Source of the DNA: Lumbricus terrestris
Taxonomy: Eukaryota > Annelida > Clitellata > Crassiclitellata > Lumbricidae
Reading direction: 5' to 3'
Length of the DNA stretch: 64,000 nt
Assembly (NCBI GenBank): GCA_949752735.1
Contig: OX457046.1
Coordinates: forward strand, 29,588,177-29,652,176
In this document: positions 26,860-36,169 of the stretch, one piece after another
Numbering within the stretch: position 1 is the stretch's first letter
Layout of the letters: each line of letters opens with the position of its first letter
Program-made: the position numbers and the translations under genes
Notes under the pieces: model-generated
Database searches by the model: none
What the model was told of the DNA's origin: nothing
What the model saw: the letters and a program-made list of their open reading frames with translations, nothing else

Positions 26860-27399
26860 TTACTTACTTGCTTGCTCACTTACTTACTTGCTTACTAACT
26901 TGATTACTTACTTACTTACTTACACACTTACGTAATTACTTACTTACTTGCTTACTTTCTTACGTACTTACTTTACCTACTTTCCTACTTTTTACTTAGT
27001 TGTTTACTTTCTTACTTACTTACTTACTTCCTTACTTACCTACTTCCTTACCAATTCACTTACCTACTTTGCTGCTTACTTACTTATCTGCCTGCTTGCT
27101 TACTTACATATCTACTTACATACCTACTTACTTACTTACTTACTTTACTTACTTACTTACTTACTCTGTTGCTTGCTTACTTACCTACTTGCCTGCTTAC
27201 TTACATACCTACTTACTTACATACTTACTTACTTGCTTACTTACATACTTTCTTACTTTACCTACTTATCTACTTTCTTACTTACTTACTTACTTACTTG
27301 CTTACTTACTTACTTACTTACTTTCTTGCAAACTGACTTACTTACTTACTTTTCCTACTTACTTACTTACTTTCTTACTTACTTACTTACTTACTTAAT
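26860..27399. repeat. TTAC/ACTT tetranucleotide array
   Basis: Imperfect ACTT repeats with TTGC, TTTC and CTAC variants fill about 540 bp. On the minus strand this is a GTAA array. Open frames reading LLTYLLTY are artefacts of a repeat whose three-fold length is 12. The left junction, CCATGCAGC then TTACTTAC, is the same as the one at 27534. Confidence 0.96.
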
Positions 27400-27534
27400 C
27401 CATGCAACGTGAACCATGCATCGTGGACCATGCAGCGTGGACCATGCAGCGTGGATCTTGCAGCGTGGACCATGCTGCGTGGGCCTTGCAGCGTGGACCA
27501 TGCAGCGTGGACCATGCAGCGTGGACCATGCAGC
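27400..27534. repeat. 14-bp minisatellite, outer copy
   Basis: About nine or ten copies of the same 14-bp unit lie between two tetranucleotide arrays. They include less pure forms such as GTGGATCTTGCAGC and GTGGGCCTTGCAGC. The junction with the following TTACTTAC tract is identical to the one at 26859, so the minisatellite and tetranucleotide pair seems to have been duplicated as a block. Confidence 0.93.
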
Positions 27535-27740
27535 TTACTTACTTACTTACCTACTTGCCTACTAACTTGATTACTTACTTACTTAATTACTTACTTACTT
27601 ACTTACTTGCTTAGTTTCTTACTTACTTACTTTACCTACTTACTAACTTACTTACTTACTTTCTTCCTACCTTACCTAATACGTACTTACTTACTTGCCT
27701 ACTTACTTACGTACGTACTTACTTACTTACTTACTTACTT
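27535..27740. repeat. TTAC/ACTT tetranucleotide array, outer copy
   Basis: About 200 bp of imperfect ACTT repeats with CTAC, CTTGC and ACGT variants. They end at TTACTTACTTTCTGCC, where low-copy DNA begins. Confidence 0.95.
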
Positions 27741-29400
27741 TCTGCCAACGAAAATTTAATCGATTCAAAGCACAGAATAGATAAAGTGTTGCTAAAATAG
27801 GTTTCGTTCCCTCCAACTTCCAGACCAACTCTTCCCATGATTCGAGTGCAATCTTTACACCAACAACGTTAGTCACAGCTGAGTTGGGTAAGGACGCGGA
27901 TGAAACAAACAAGAAATGTATCTCGATTTGTAGGACGCAAAGATCCACCCAATTCTCATTTCTATTTCACTTCTATTAGTTAAGTTACCGAACCCACTGC
28001 TGTAAAGCCGATCTGCGTATCGTGCTACAGTGGGCCGTATTTCGTATAACATGTACTTGTGATCGTTCTGCGGTGTGTCAGATTGAGTTATTAAAAAGAA
28101 AATTATAATAACTTCGACGATCTCAGGTCATAGAAAAATAAATGCGCTATATAATTTTGCGCGCGAAAGGAATCGGTGACCCGCAATGAAGGCTTCTGAT
28201 TGGCTTGCGGAAAAGATCGGAGAACAAGATCAGTTTCAATTTTAGGTCATGTCATTTGGGTTCGAACTGTTTACGATAAAGATAAGAAAGATTTCCTAAC
28301 AAAACTTTAGGCTAAAAGGAAATTACTTCGTGAAGATTCTTATTCTTGAGTTGTAAAGTTATAAACGGGTAAGATATCGTTTTACACTGGTGTTCTTAGT
28401 TTATAAGCCTATTACATACTTTTTGACTGCGATTTGCCTGCGAACTTCTGATACCCTCCCCAAACACAAAGAGCTGAATATACAAGCAGCCACCGATTCT
28501 GCTCAAATAGAGCGCTACTGGACACACAATGTCACACATCCCTTATGCATTGCACTAAATATGTAGGCATTCAACATGAATTTCAAATCCTGACGAATAT
28601 TTATTACGGTAGACTAACGGCGAAAGTATCCGATAAGGTTGTATAGGAGAAATTTATCATTTTAACTTTCCTTATTTGTGCATTGCAACATCAGGCAAAG
28701 CCGGGCTTTATTAGCAACTGGAAAATTGTATTCGGAACAGTAGAAATTGTATTCGGAACAGAAGTTTGATTGATGAAAATAAGCCTTGCTTAAATGAAAA
28801 TTGCAACGAAAAGAAAATGTTATGGCATACTAACTAACACAGTTTGACAATTGAGGCTATTAAATTTCGTGTCAATTGCTTATATACTGAGTGCGTTGCA
28901 TTGTGAGATGTGGCTGGTAGGTAGCAGGGTTCTATTTGAGTGGGTGGAGGCGGCCATATTGTTTGCATGCTTGGGCACTTAATCTTCTGGGTTACCCATT
29001 GCATAATGGTATTGTTAGTGTTGTTGATAGCACTGTTTAGAGTCTAAAAATTCAGAACTTGCATTGATTTTTGGATTCGGCCGATATTCTTTTCGAGGAT
29101 TTGGGTACTGCCCAATTTTGCCAATTCGGGATGCCCATACATACTGGAAATGTGCATGTGTTATATATTATATGCCAAAATACCTTGTCCACTTCAGTGA
29201 GCCATGAATGCTGTAGCGTCCACGATTTAGTTTCCACGTTAAAAGGTAGCAGAGAGAAATGTGCATGTCAGGGGTCTGGACCTCAACTGCTTATCATTTT
29301 TACATATAACTATGTTGGCAGACTTTATTTTAAGCTAATCCTGTTTATCTAAAATACACAACTAGATAGATTAGTAGCATTGTGTAGCTTTTGCAATTGT
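27741..29400. other. Low-copy DNA next to the satellite, no gene recognised
   Basis: I see no recognisable gene. A minus-strand frame of about 80 codons is open from 27972 down to about 27728 (it includes a run reading LESWEELVWKLEG). It lacks an ATG and runs straight into the tetranucleotide array, where the minus strand reads AAA then GTAAGTAAG, which looks like a splice donor. It could be an exon but I cannot support a product. A plus-strand frame of 93 codons at 29071-29352 has no family signature. Small duplicated words occur, such as TTGTATTCGGAACAG twice near 28728-28760. Confidence 0.6.
27977..28100. repeat. Dispersed repeat fragment, copy 1
   Basis: Two adjacent segments recur elsewhere in the window. 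The first, 27977-28017 (GTTACCGAACCCACTGCTGT and on), appears reverse-complemented at 55941-55978. The second, 28028-28103 (GGGCCGTATTTCGTATAAC and on), appears in the same orientation at 56140-56217. The order and orientation differ between the loci, so this is a mosaic of mobile-element pieces or a rearranged element. Confidence 0.7.
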
Positions 29401-29409
29401 CTTATGTAG

Positions 29410-29506
29410 GATGGATTCGAGTCCTCATGTCAAAGGCGGCACAGAAAGGTCACGTAGAGGTCGTTCGATGTCTACTCGGTCATTCACTGGAACTTGGAAT
29501 CTTACG
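29410..29506 (+). pseudogene. Ankyrin-repeat exon relic
   Basis: A 97-bp segment is flanked by a splice-acceptor-like TTGTCTTATGTAG and a donor-like GTCAGT. Read in one frame it contains AAQKGHVEVVRCLLGHS, which fits the helix-turn-helix core of an ankyrin repeat (A-A-x-x-GH-x-x-VV-x-x-LL). The start of the segment (GFESS) fits a different frame, so the exon carries a net shift. Many animal ankyrin genes use 99-bp exons of one 33-residue repeat each, and 97 bp equals that length less two bases. I see no neighbouring ankyrin exon on either side. It is most likely a stray exon or pseudogene fragment. A chance match is possible. Confidence 0.5.
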
Positions 29507-29617
29507 GTCAGTAAAACCATCTTTACCAGTCAGTTACTCCTCCGCTTGATTAACTTCGCTTTCTAGATGGTGTACATTTCAAGTTTCTTAGAAGTGCTTA
29601 AATGCTCATGCGTTTTG

Positions 29618-29698
29618 GCATGAAACTCCGATTCAGTGTCCGCACTGTAGTCGGAGCGCCCCTGAGTAGCAATCTGAGGATCGCTGTAATAGTATGTG
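29618..29698 (+). mobile_element. SINE body fragment, 5-prime truncated
   Basis: The stretch GCATGAAACTCCGATTCAGTG through CTGTAGTCGGAGCGCCCCTGAGTAG matches the body downstream of the tRNA-like head in the minus-strand SINE at 34905-35141 (GAAACTCTGTTTCAGTG and CTGTAGTCGAGAACGCCTCCGAGTAG). The tRNA-like promoter region is missing here, as is usual for a 5-prime-truncated copy. Confidence 0.6.
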
Positions 29699-29750
29699 TT
29701 AATACATACTTTAATTTATAAAACATTGCATTGTTTTTTTTTCAGAAATT

Positions 29751-29819
29751 TCTATAGCACCTCTTCAAGGTAGGCTACTCACAAGCGCTCCTGACCCAAC
29801 CACGGCTAAATAAAACAGT
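29751..29819 (-). mobile_element. LINE 3-prime tail fragment
   Basis: CTATAGCACCTCTTCAAGG followed by ACTCACAAGCGCTCCTGACCC and GGCTAAATAAAAC is a diverged copy of the 3-prime tail at 29881-29950, in the same minus orientation. It lies directly downstream of the larger LINE relic, so two tails are in tandem. Confidence 0.65.
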
Positions 29820-29880
29820 TTTTTGTGTTCTTTGAGTAAGGCTTTGTTTTATTTGTGCATGTTATATGTACATTGATTAT

Positions 29881-30420
29881 ATGCATTTATATAGCACCTC
29901 TTCAAGGGGCTGCTCAGAGACGCCTCAACCCCAGTGCAGCCAAATAAAACTGACTTAATATGAGAGGAATTCCTGAAAAGAGGTTCCAGAAGGGAGCGGA
30001 GCATCAAGGGCAGTCCTACCACTGAAAAAGCACGGTTCTGCATAGTGGAGGTACGAGCAAGAGGGACTGAGAGCAGGCATTGTGCAGCCGAATGAAGGTA
30101 GCAGAAGTGGTGAGCACTAAGAGTAAAGTTGCAGAGCCATAAAGACAGGGAGGAAGGACCAAAACCTAGCAGGCAGCACCAAACCAGAGCAATGCTCCTG
30201 TGCTCAATTCACTTCTTGAGGGGGAGCTGGTGGAGAACATCATGCATATAGCTGTATATGTTGTTGAATTTAGGTTTGTGTCCAATCAGGCGGGCTGCAG
30301 AGCGCAGGGCACAATCAAGGCGGCTCAGTGGGGCAGCTGGGAGACCAGCACAGAGAGAGAGAGAGAGTAGCAGTAATCAAGTAGCTGGTGACGAACGAAT
30401 GGACAGTGTAGTTGCAGTAG
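29881..30420 (-). pseudogene. CR1/L2-like LINE relic, C-terminal reverse transcriptase
   Basis: On the minus strand the frame reads GLPAAPLSRLDCALRSAARL, then a stretch to ALVWCCLLGFGPS, then MQNRAFSVVG and KSVLFG. These blocks are typical of the thumb and C-terminal tail of CR1/L2-clade non-LTR reverse transcriptases. The frame runs about 160 codons and is interrupted by one TGA (30209-30211 on the plus strand) just after HQLPLKK. The 3-prime end reads CCTTGAAGAGGTGCTATATAAATGC on the minus strand, a tail style shared by LINEs of this clade and by the SINEs in this window. Only the last part of the element is present. The catalytic palm is absent, so the copy is dead and 5-prime truncated. 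Confidence 0.85.
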
Positions 30421-30689
30421 GAATCAGCGAGCAAGCAACAGTGCATAGTTGAAACAGTTGAAATCAGACCTCATTAAGAATATTGGTGACTTTGCAGAAT
30501 AAATTAATTATGTAGGACACAGATGAAACAACAAAACTTGTGTATTTATCTCTATTATATACCATTACTGTTCCCTTACAGTCTAAGAAAAATAAGCTAT
30601 TACTATCAATCAAGACAACAAGGTAAAACAGGTAGTATATGTAAAGACATAAGATATGAGAGATGCTATCTGTGATGCGGTGCGTTATA

Positions 30690-30768
30690 AGGTTTTCTTG
30701 CCTTTGAGGAATTTCTCTTGAAGTGGCGCTATATAAATGGATGATTATGATTACGATTACAGTATCAT
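30690..30768 (+). mobile_element. LINE 3-prime tail, plus strand
   Basis: GGAATTTCTCTTGAAGTGGCGCTATATAAATGGATGATTATGATTACGATTAC has the CTTGAAG...GCGCTATATAAATG end plus a short microsatellite-like tail (GATTAC/GATTAT). This is what a CR1/L2-type insertion leaves at its 3-prime end. No coding part precedes it. Confidence 0.65.
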
Positions 30769-31286
30769 CATTATGTTTAAGTATGGACCAACTACAAGTA
30801 GTTGAATTGATTCCTGGTTTGAAGATTCCTGGTTGATTACAGCCATATAGCTACTTTTGAACATTAGAAGACTTGCTATTATAAGGGTAAAACTTTGATG
30901 GCGTTGTGCTAGTCCTAAATATTAGTATTTTCTCTTACAACTTTTTGTGTGATGTTTCTGAGGAGAATGGCGCCAAATGGCGCCTTGGAGAACATTCAAT
31001 TCCAACTTTCATTTTTAACGACCACCTTAATACACATTTTGTCTGTCATTGACACTTTGACCATTTTCATTTTTTTAAAGAAATTTGAATTGCATTGCTT
31101 TAATAACAAAATTAATAGTTTGACAGATTCCTTATTTACCAACTTGATTGTCATCTTGCTAAGTGACTTCATGGTAATGTGCAGCTACGCTGGCACCCTG
31201 TTACTGTTAAAAATAGTAATAATAATGACCATCTGGCAACATCAAGGCTATTTGATAACAATTATTATTTGAGATGAGACTTAATA

Positions 31287-31722
31287 AAATCATGTTTTTG
31301 TTACTTTTAGTTGCGTTACGTTTTTGAATCGTCAAAAAACGGTCGGTGGTCTCACTAAAAGTGATATAACTTTTGTTCTATATGAAATATTTTCTGGAAT
31401 CTGGCCTTCATATACAGATATGAATTGTCTTTAAGCCTCTAAACTTTTCATTTCGATATTCTTACTTATGGCCAAAATATTGACCAGAATAATTAAAATG
31501 TTTTTTTTTTACTTTTAGTTGTGTCACGTTTTTGAATTGTGAGAAAACGGTGGGTTGCCTCACTTAAAGTGATATAACTTTTGTTCATTTTGAAATATTT
31601 TGTTAAAATTTGACTTGTGCGTAAATATGAATTGCCTTTTAGACTGTAAAGATTCATTTAAAAATTCTTGTGTTTGGCCAAGATATGGGCTAAAATACGT
31701 AAGGGGTTACTTTTTTATGGCC
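31287..31722 (+). repeat. Diverged direct dimer of about 210 bp
   Basis: Two imperfect copies begin at about 31295 and 31500 (TTACTTTTAGTTGYGTYACG). Each continues with TTTTTGAATYGT, an AAAACGGT block, CTCACTWAAAGTGATATAAC and a shared AAATATTTT and GAATTG section. The second copy ends near ATGGCCCACCCTGTA. The flanking 500 bp (30770-31287) contains no recognisable gene, only a TTG-started open frame of 107 codons rich in I, L and F, typical of AT-rich DNA. Confidence 0.75.
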
Positions 31723-32056
31723 CACCCTGTACATAAATTATGTTTTAGTTTACAATTATTTATTCTCGTTTTGCAGAAACAATTGCCTAATCTTTTTCAT
31801 TCTTGTTTTAGTTTTGTTCACGACATCAACGCTGCCTCTGCTACGTGACAAAATTGGACGACACATTGCTGCGTGGCGGTCCTCAAGAGACCGGCAGGAT
31901 GCGGCGCGCCAACTTCTTCCTAGAGGGCATCAGCTCGTTTCAGTCGCCTTGGAAAACTCTCGATTTCCATTGCCTGGAGTGGACTCTGACCTTCCTGCCA
32001 TCGTCGTGATGTACAATGTAGGTCAATTGAGGGCGTCGTTCTGTTGCCGAAACCAA

Positions 32057-32812
32057 AAGCCTCAAGAGACCAGCACCAGTGCGCGTCTTCGTCAAGAGAC
32101 CGGTGGCAGTGCACATCTTCGTCAAGAGACCGGTGTCAATGCACGTCTTCGTCAAGAGACCGGTGGCAGTGCACATCTTCCTCAAGAGACCGGTGGCAGT
32201 GCACGTCTTCATAAAGAGACCGGTGGCAGTGCACATCTTCCTCAAGAGGCAGGTGGCAGTGCACAACTTCGTCAAGAGACCGGTGGCAGTGCACATCTTC
32301 CTCAAGAGACCGGTGGCAGTGCACGTCTTCATAAAGAGAACGGTGGCAGTGCACATCTTCCTCAAGAGGCAGGTGGCAGTGCACAACTTCGTCAAGAGAC
32401 CGGTGGCAGTGCACATCTTTGTCAAGAGACCGGTGGCAGTGCACATCTTCGTCAAGAGACCGGTGGCAGTGCACAACTTCGTCAAGAGACCGGTGGCAGT
32501 GCACATCTTCGTCAAGAGACCGGTGGCAGTGCACAACTTCGTCAAGAGACCGGTGGCAGTGCACAACTTCGTCAAGAGACCGGTGGCAGTGCACATCTTC
32601 GTCAAGAGACCGGTGGCAGTGCACATCTTCGTCAAGACACAGGTGCGCAGTGCACATCTTCGTCAAGAGACCGGTGTCAATGCACATCTTCAAGAGACCG
32701 TTGTCAATGCACATCTTCAAGAGACCGTTGTCAATGCACATCTTCAAGAGACCGGTGTCAATGCACGTCTTCATCAAGAGACCGGTGGCAGTGCACGTCT
32801 TCATGTTGTGAT
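32057..32812. repeat. 30-bp minisatellite, open in several frames
   Basis: About 25 copies of a 30-bp unit with the core CCGGTGGCAGTGCACATCTT and spacer CGTCAAGAGA. Because 30 is divisible by three, the array stays open on both strands. One frame (31814-32863) reads 349 codons with a decapeptide like RQETGGSAHL, but it begins at TTG and its first ATG is 66 codons in. Competing frames read VKRPVAVHIF and, on the minus strand, TKMCTATGLL. Substitutions do not favour one frame by eye. Near 32640-32760 units change to 31, 27 or 28 bp, which breaks all frames. I treat it as a minisatellite. A splice-acceptor-like TTCTTGTTTTAG just upstream (31801-31811) leaves a small chance of an exon. Confidence 0.85.
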
Positions 32813-32863
32813 CAAAGAAAAGCACAGCTGTCCATGTTGTCGATGTTCATGACCTGCCAGTGA

Positions 32864-33167
32864 CATCGTCCATACATCACGTACGCAGAGAGGGAAGAAG
32901 CCACAGGGTTTAGGCAGTTTGTGTACGGGGGACGGAGGGAAGGGGTTAACACTCTCACTGTCTGTACTCTGACAGTACCAGTCCCAAGCCTGGTAAGGCA
33001 GGAGAGCTACGCTAGTCATTTTTGCTATGGTCGTGTGGTTAAGCAGGAATTAACAAACCAGTTAGGAAGAGTCTCTACAATATTAGGTATGTGCACAAAA
33101 TAAATGTCTTATTATGGTTTCCACATTGGCCTATATAAAACTCGCCATATTTGGTTCGGTGGCATTT
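32864..33167. other. Low-copy DNA between minisatellites, no gene
   Basis: The stretch contains CATGACCTGCCAGTGACATCG, a GGGGGACGGAGGGAAGGGG purine tract near 32926 and ordinary sequence. I see no coding, RNA or repeat signature. Confidence 0.5.
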
Positions 33168-33327
33168 GACTAAATTATAATTAAATTTGATTAAATTGTA
33201 ATTAAATTTGATTGAATTGTAATTAAATTTGATTAAATTGTAATTAAATTTGATTAAATTGTAATTAAATTGTAATTAAATTTGATTAAATTGTAATTAA
33301 ATTTGATTAAATTATGATTAAATTCTG
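33168..33327. repeat. 21-bp AT-rich minisatellite
   Basis: About seven copies of TAATTAAATTTGATTAAATTG, including one shortened unit near 33262. The sequence has very few G or C residues. Confidence 0.93.
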
Positions 33328-33329
33328 TT

Positions 33330-33490
33330 CAGATCTAAACAGTGAGATATGATGCTTAACAATGAAAAATGGTTGCCTATTGTAAAATAAATATTTTATA
33401 GATGATTTCAGCTAATTAACTTTTGTGCAAGGGGCAGGGGTTAGAGAAGCTTATTTGTGCTTACGCTTGAGAGATTCCACAAAATTTACG
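33330..33490 (+). repeat. Dispersed repeat shared with 35840-36110
   Basis: CTGTTCAGATCTAAACAGTGAG, AAAATAAATATTTTA, AGCTAATTAACTTTTG, GGGGTTAGAGAAGCTTATTTGTG and CACAAAATTTACGAGTTG occur in the same order at about 35850-36060. It is a diverged, truncated copy of one side of the element at 35300-36112. Confidence 0.65.
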
Positions 33491-33783
33491 AGTTGACACA
33501 AAATTTTCACAAATTTCTTAAAAACACTTTTAGCAGTTATTTTAAAATGGGTTGCTTATGTCTCGCTAGCATGACTGTCCCTGATGTTGATGTTTTTACG
33601 TGATGTCTGTGCCTGACGTTTATTGGCCTGAATTTTTCCCCGTCAAATTCTACCAAAATTTATATCTCATAATTCTGAAAAATGGAGATACGCGAAGATA
33701 AATGTTGGGCGTCGACGTGTATGTATGTGTGATTGTATGTTACTTACTTGCCAACTTCAGACTTGCAGTTTGGCTTCAAAAAT

Positions 33784-34128
33784 GTGGCGCCACACACCGA
33801 AATCAGCATTAACGTGATTTTGCAACATATTGCGTTTGATGCATCATTTCAAAGGTCTCAGGCATCAAAATTACACAAAAATTATTACTCTAGCTTAATT
33901 CTAGCCGCAGATACAAGGAAAAAGTGATCCAATTAAATTAATAAATTGAATTAATTAAAAATAATATTTTTCATATCAAGAGCCTTAAAATAGCCTGGCT
34001 ACTTGTCTTTTGGGGAAAAAGTTGAGAATTTTTTTGTATTAAATTTGTGAAAAAAATAAAAAAATCACAAACATACTACTTCTCTAATATCTCCGACTTA
34101 ATGCTGATTTCGGTGTGCGGCACAAAAA
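33784..34128. mobile_element. Possible MITE with CACACCGAAATCAGC ends
   Basis: ACACACCGAAATCAGCATTAA at 33791-33811 reappears reverse-complemented as TTAATGCTGATTTCGGTGTG at 34099-34118, with further matches outward (TGTGGCGCCA against TGTGCCG). The arms are about 28 bp and enclose about 290 bp of AT-rich DNA without a coding frame. I could not find a clean target duplication, so the class is unknown. Confidence 0.55.
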
Positions 34129-34225
34129 ATTTGCTAGGCTGTTCTCGTGCTTTGCCTGCCCTGTCAAATTACTAGTTGATTACTTTCTTAAATCGTGACT
34201 CTCATGTAAACTTGTGTGCATTACT

Positions 34226-34400
34226 TGTGGGGTCCGGTGGTGTTGTGATGGGTTCATTGCTTTGGAACTGGAGGGTTGCAGGTTCGAATCCACCTCAAGC
34301 CACCGCATAGGGACCTTGAGCAAGTCCTTCACTCGCTGTAGTAGCGGGTAGAGAGCTTGAAGGGGTGCTATAGCAAATGCGTGATATAAGTAAAATAAAT
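34226..34400 (+). mobile_element. tRNA-derived SINE with LINE-like tail
   Basis: The head contains GGTTGCAGGTTCGAATCCACC, a clear RNA polymerase III B box, preceded by GGTCCGGTGGTGTTGTGATGG in the A-box position. The body CTCAAGCCACCGCATAGGGACCTTGAG and the end GCTTGAAGGGGTGCTATAGC follow. The end matches the tail of the CR1/L2-like LINE at 29881. Two minus-strand copies (34905-35141 and 60984-61187) share the head and body. A hAT-type MITE is inserted right at its 3-prime end. Confidence 0.85.
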
Positions 34401-34408
34401 GCCTAAAG

Positions 34409-34757
34409 CAGTGGTTCCCAACCTTTTTTGACTGTAGGGCCACTTTTTTTTAGGTTGGCGGACAATAGGGTCACTTTTTCTTAGTTGTAGGACATTAGGG
34501 GGGGGGGCAAAAAGCTAAAATTTAATTCACTGAAAGCATTTGAATTGTTATAAAATATAAATGAATCAAAATAGAATGTTTTATGTTATTTATAGACGTC
34601 AAAATAAAATAACTAGCGATAGAAAATAATCCTGTATTCTATCATGTCCAAATTGTAATTTTTTTCGTATATTTTTAAAAATTCTTTGTGAGACGAAGGT
34701 ATTTTTTAGGTCTGGCAAGCCACTTTTGGCCCGCGGGCCACGGGTTGGGAACCACTG
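34409..34757. mobile_element. Non-autonomous hAT element (MITE), 349 bp
   Basis: The ends are perfect 15-bp inverted repeats, CAGTGGTTCCCAACC and GGTTGGGAACCACTG. This is a widespread hAT-type terminus. The flanks are GCCTAAAG on the left (34401-34408) and GTCTAAAG on the right (34758-34765), an 8-bp target duplication with one mismatch, as hAT transposases make. The interior has no coding frame. It contains a run of nine or more G near 34500 and an AT-rich core. The left target copy lies in the SINE tail, so this element inserted after the SINE. Confidence 0.93.
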
Positions 34758-34904
34758 GTCTAAAGCTTTGTGTTAAGTCAAATAAATTTTTCAGTGTTTA
34801 ACTGTTTATGCATCGTTATCAGTTGGTTTAGTATGAGTGCAGCCTAGGATAATATGATAGACCGTTGACAATTCTGGTTTGTGGAGTTGGAAAGGGTGGT
34901 GTCC

Positions 34905-35141
34905 TCTTCAGTATGTATGCATTTTATGCCCTTATAATTATACTGTATGCGTGTATGAGCACTTGTTATATTGCCCCTACAAGATTTCTACTCGGAGGCG
35001 TTCTCGACTACAGCTCTGACACTGAAACAGAGTTTCATGCTGAAGCGCACTTGCTCAGGGTCCTTATGCGGCGGCTTGAGGTGGATTCGAACCTGCAACC
35101 TTTCGGCTCCATAGCACCAAACATACCACTGCATCTCGTAT
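34905..35141 (-). mobile_element. tRNA-derived SINE, minus strand
   Basis: On the minus strand the head reads TTTGGTGCTATGGAGCCGAAAGGTTGCAGGTTCGAATCC, then CTCAAGCCGCCGCATAAGGACC, then the body GAAACTCTGTTTCAGTG with CTGTAGTCGAGAACGCCTCCGAG. It ends TTGTAGGGGCAATATAACAAGTGC. The B box GGTTCGAATCC is intact. It belongs to the same family as 34226-34400 and 60984-61187. Confidence 0.87.
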
Positions 35142-35299
35142 ACTGTTCTATATTCACTTTTTGAGTAACTGATTTTTTATTTGATGATAAAAAAATTTGT
35201 GCCGTTTTTTTCCCTACGTAATTATGATGGAATGAATATTTTAGATCATAATTTAAACCGAGAATGATCTATTTTTAGATAATTATTGCAGGGGCGACT

Positions 35300-36112
35300 T
35301 GCAGAGGTGACCCATCTATATATTTACACGTCCCATTGTATTTTCTACCCCCACTCTGCAGCAACTCGTTCATTTTGTGGAACACCTCCATGGGTACTGA
35401 AAATGGCTCTTTTTCAAATAAGTTTCTCTGCCATTGTGGTCTTACTTTCATATAATATTGCACATTTACATGAAATCAGATTTACTTTATTGTGTTATAT
35501 ATTCTTTTTTATATTGCAGTCACTGCAGCTCAAAATCACTGAAAATGGCTCTTTTTCAGTTATTGCATTCTTTTAATATTAAGCATGTTGCAAGTTATTT
35601 TGAAACTATTATTAATTGTGATGCGATCTGACAAAATCAGGTTTATGTTTGCAGAACTGATATTCACAAATAAAATAAATAAATTATTTCTTAACTGATT
35701 TTTGATGTAACATTTAGTAAACAAGTAGTTTTCTTACAGTGAACTATACGAAGATCAAAACAAGTAAATATCGACTAACCTACTAAATCTGTATTTACAA
35801 CATCCATATTAGCCTGTTCATATCAACTAGATTATACTCCCATTGCATTTGATTGGACCTAAACAGTGAGCCAGAACAATAAAACAAATTTAACCAGCCA
35901 GCCAATATGATTTATAAAAAAATTAAAAATAAAATCAACCAATAGCAAAATAAATGTTTTACATATGACTAGCTAATAAACTTTTACAGGGAAGGGGTAG
36001 AGAAACTAATTTGTATGTACCCATGGAGGTGTTTGACAAAATGTACGAGTTGCTGCAGGGTGGGGGTAGAAAATATGATTGGACGTGTAAATATATAGAT
36101 GGCACTTCTATA
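35300..36112. mobile_element. Inverted-repeat-bounded element, about 810 bp
   Basis: About 95 bp at the left end (CCATCTATATATTTACACGTCC, TTTTCTACCCCCACTCTGCAGCAACTCG, AACACCTCCATGGGTAC) recurs reverse-complemented at 36017-36108. The arms differ at roughly one base in ten. The interior includes TGAAAATGGCTCTTTTTCA twice (35397 and 35538) and AT-rich DNA. One side (35840-36060) is shared with the repeat at 33330. No target duplication is visible. It is probably a non-autonomous DNA transposon or fold-back element of unknown class. Confidence 0.65.
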
Positions 36113-36169
36113 TAGTATTTCCTTTTAGCTATGCTTTAAATATGACAACACAATTTATTGTTCTATCGC

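Noticed and set aside
24358..26903. Open frames of up to 262 residues reading MVHAAWSTLHG
   Set aside because: They translate a 14-bp minisatellite whose tripled unit is 42 bp. They are open on both strands and end at the array borders.
26948..27412. Leucine- and tyrosine-rich open frame resembling a membrane protein
   Set aside because: It is the ACTT tetranucleotide array read in frame.
31713..31731. Mariner-type terminal repeat (GGCCCACCCTGTA)
   Set aside because: The word resembles a mariner end, but I found no matching opposite end or TA-flanked partner nearby.
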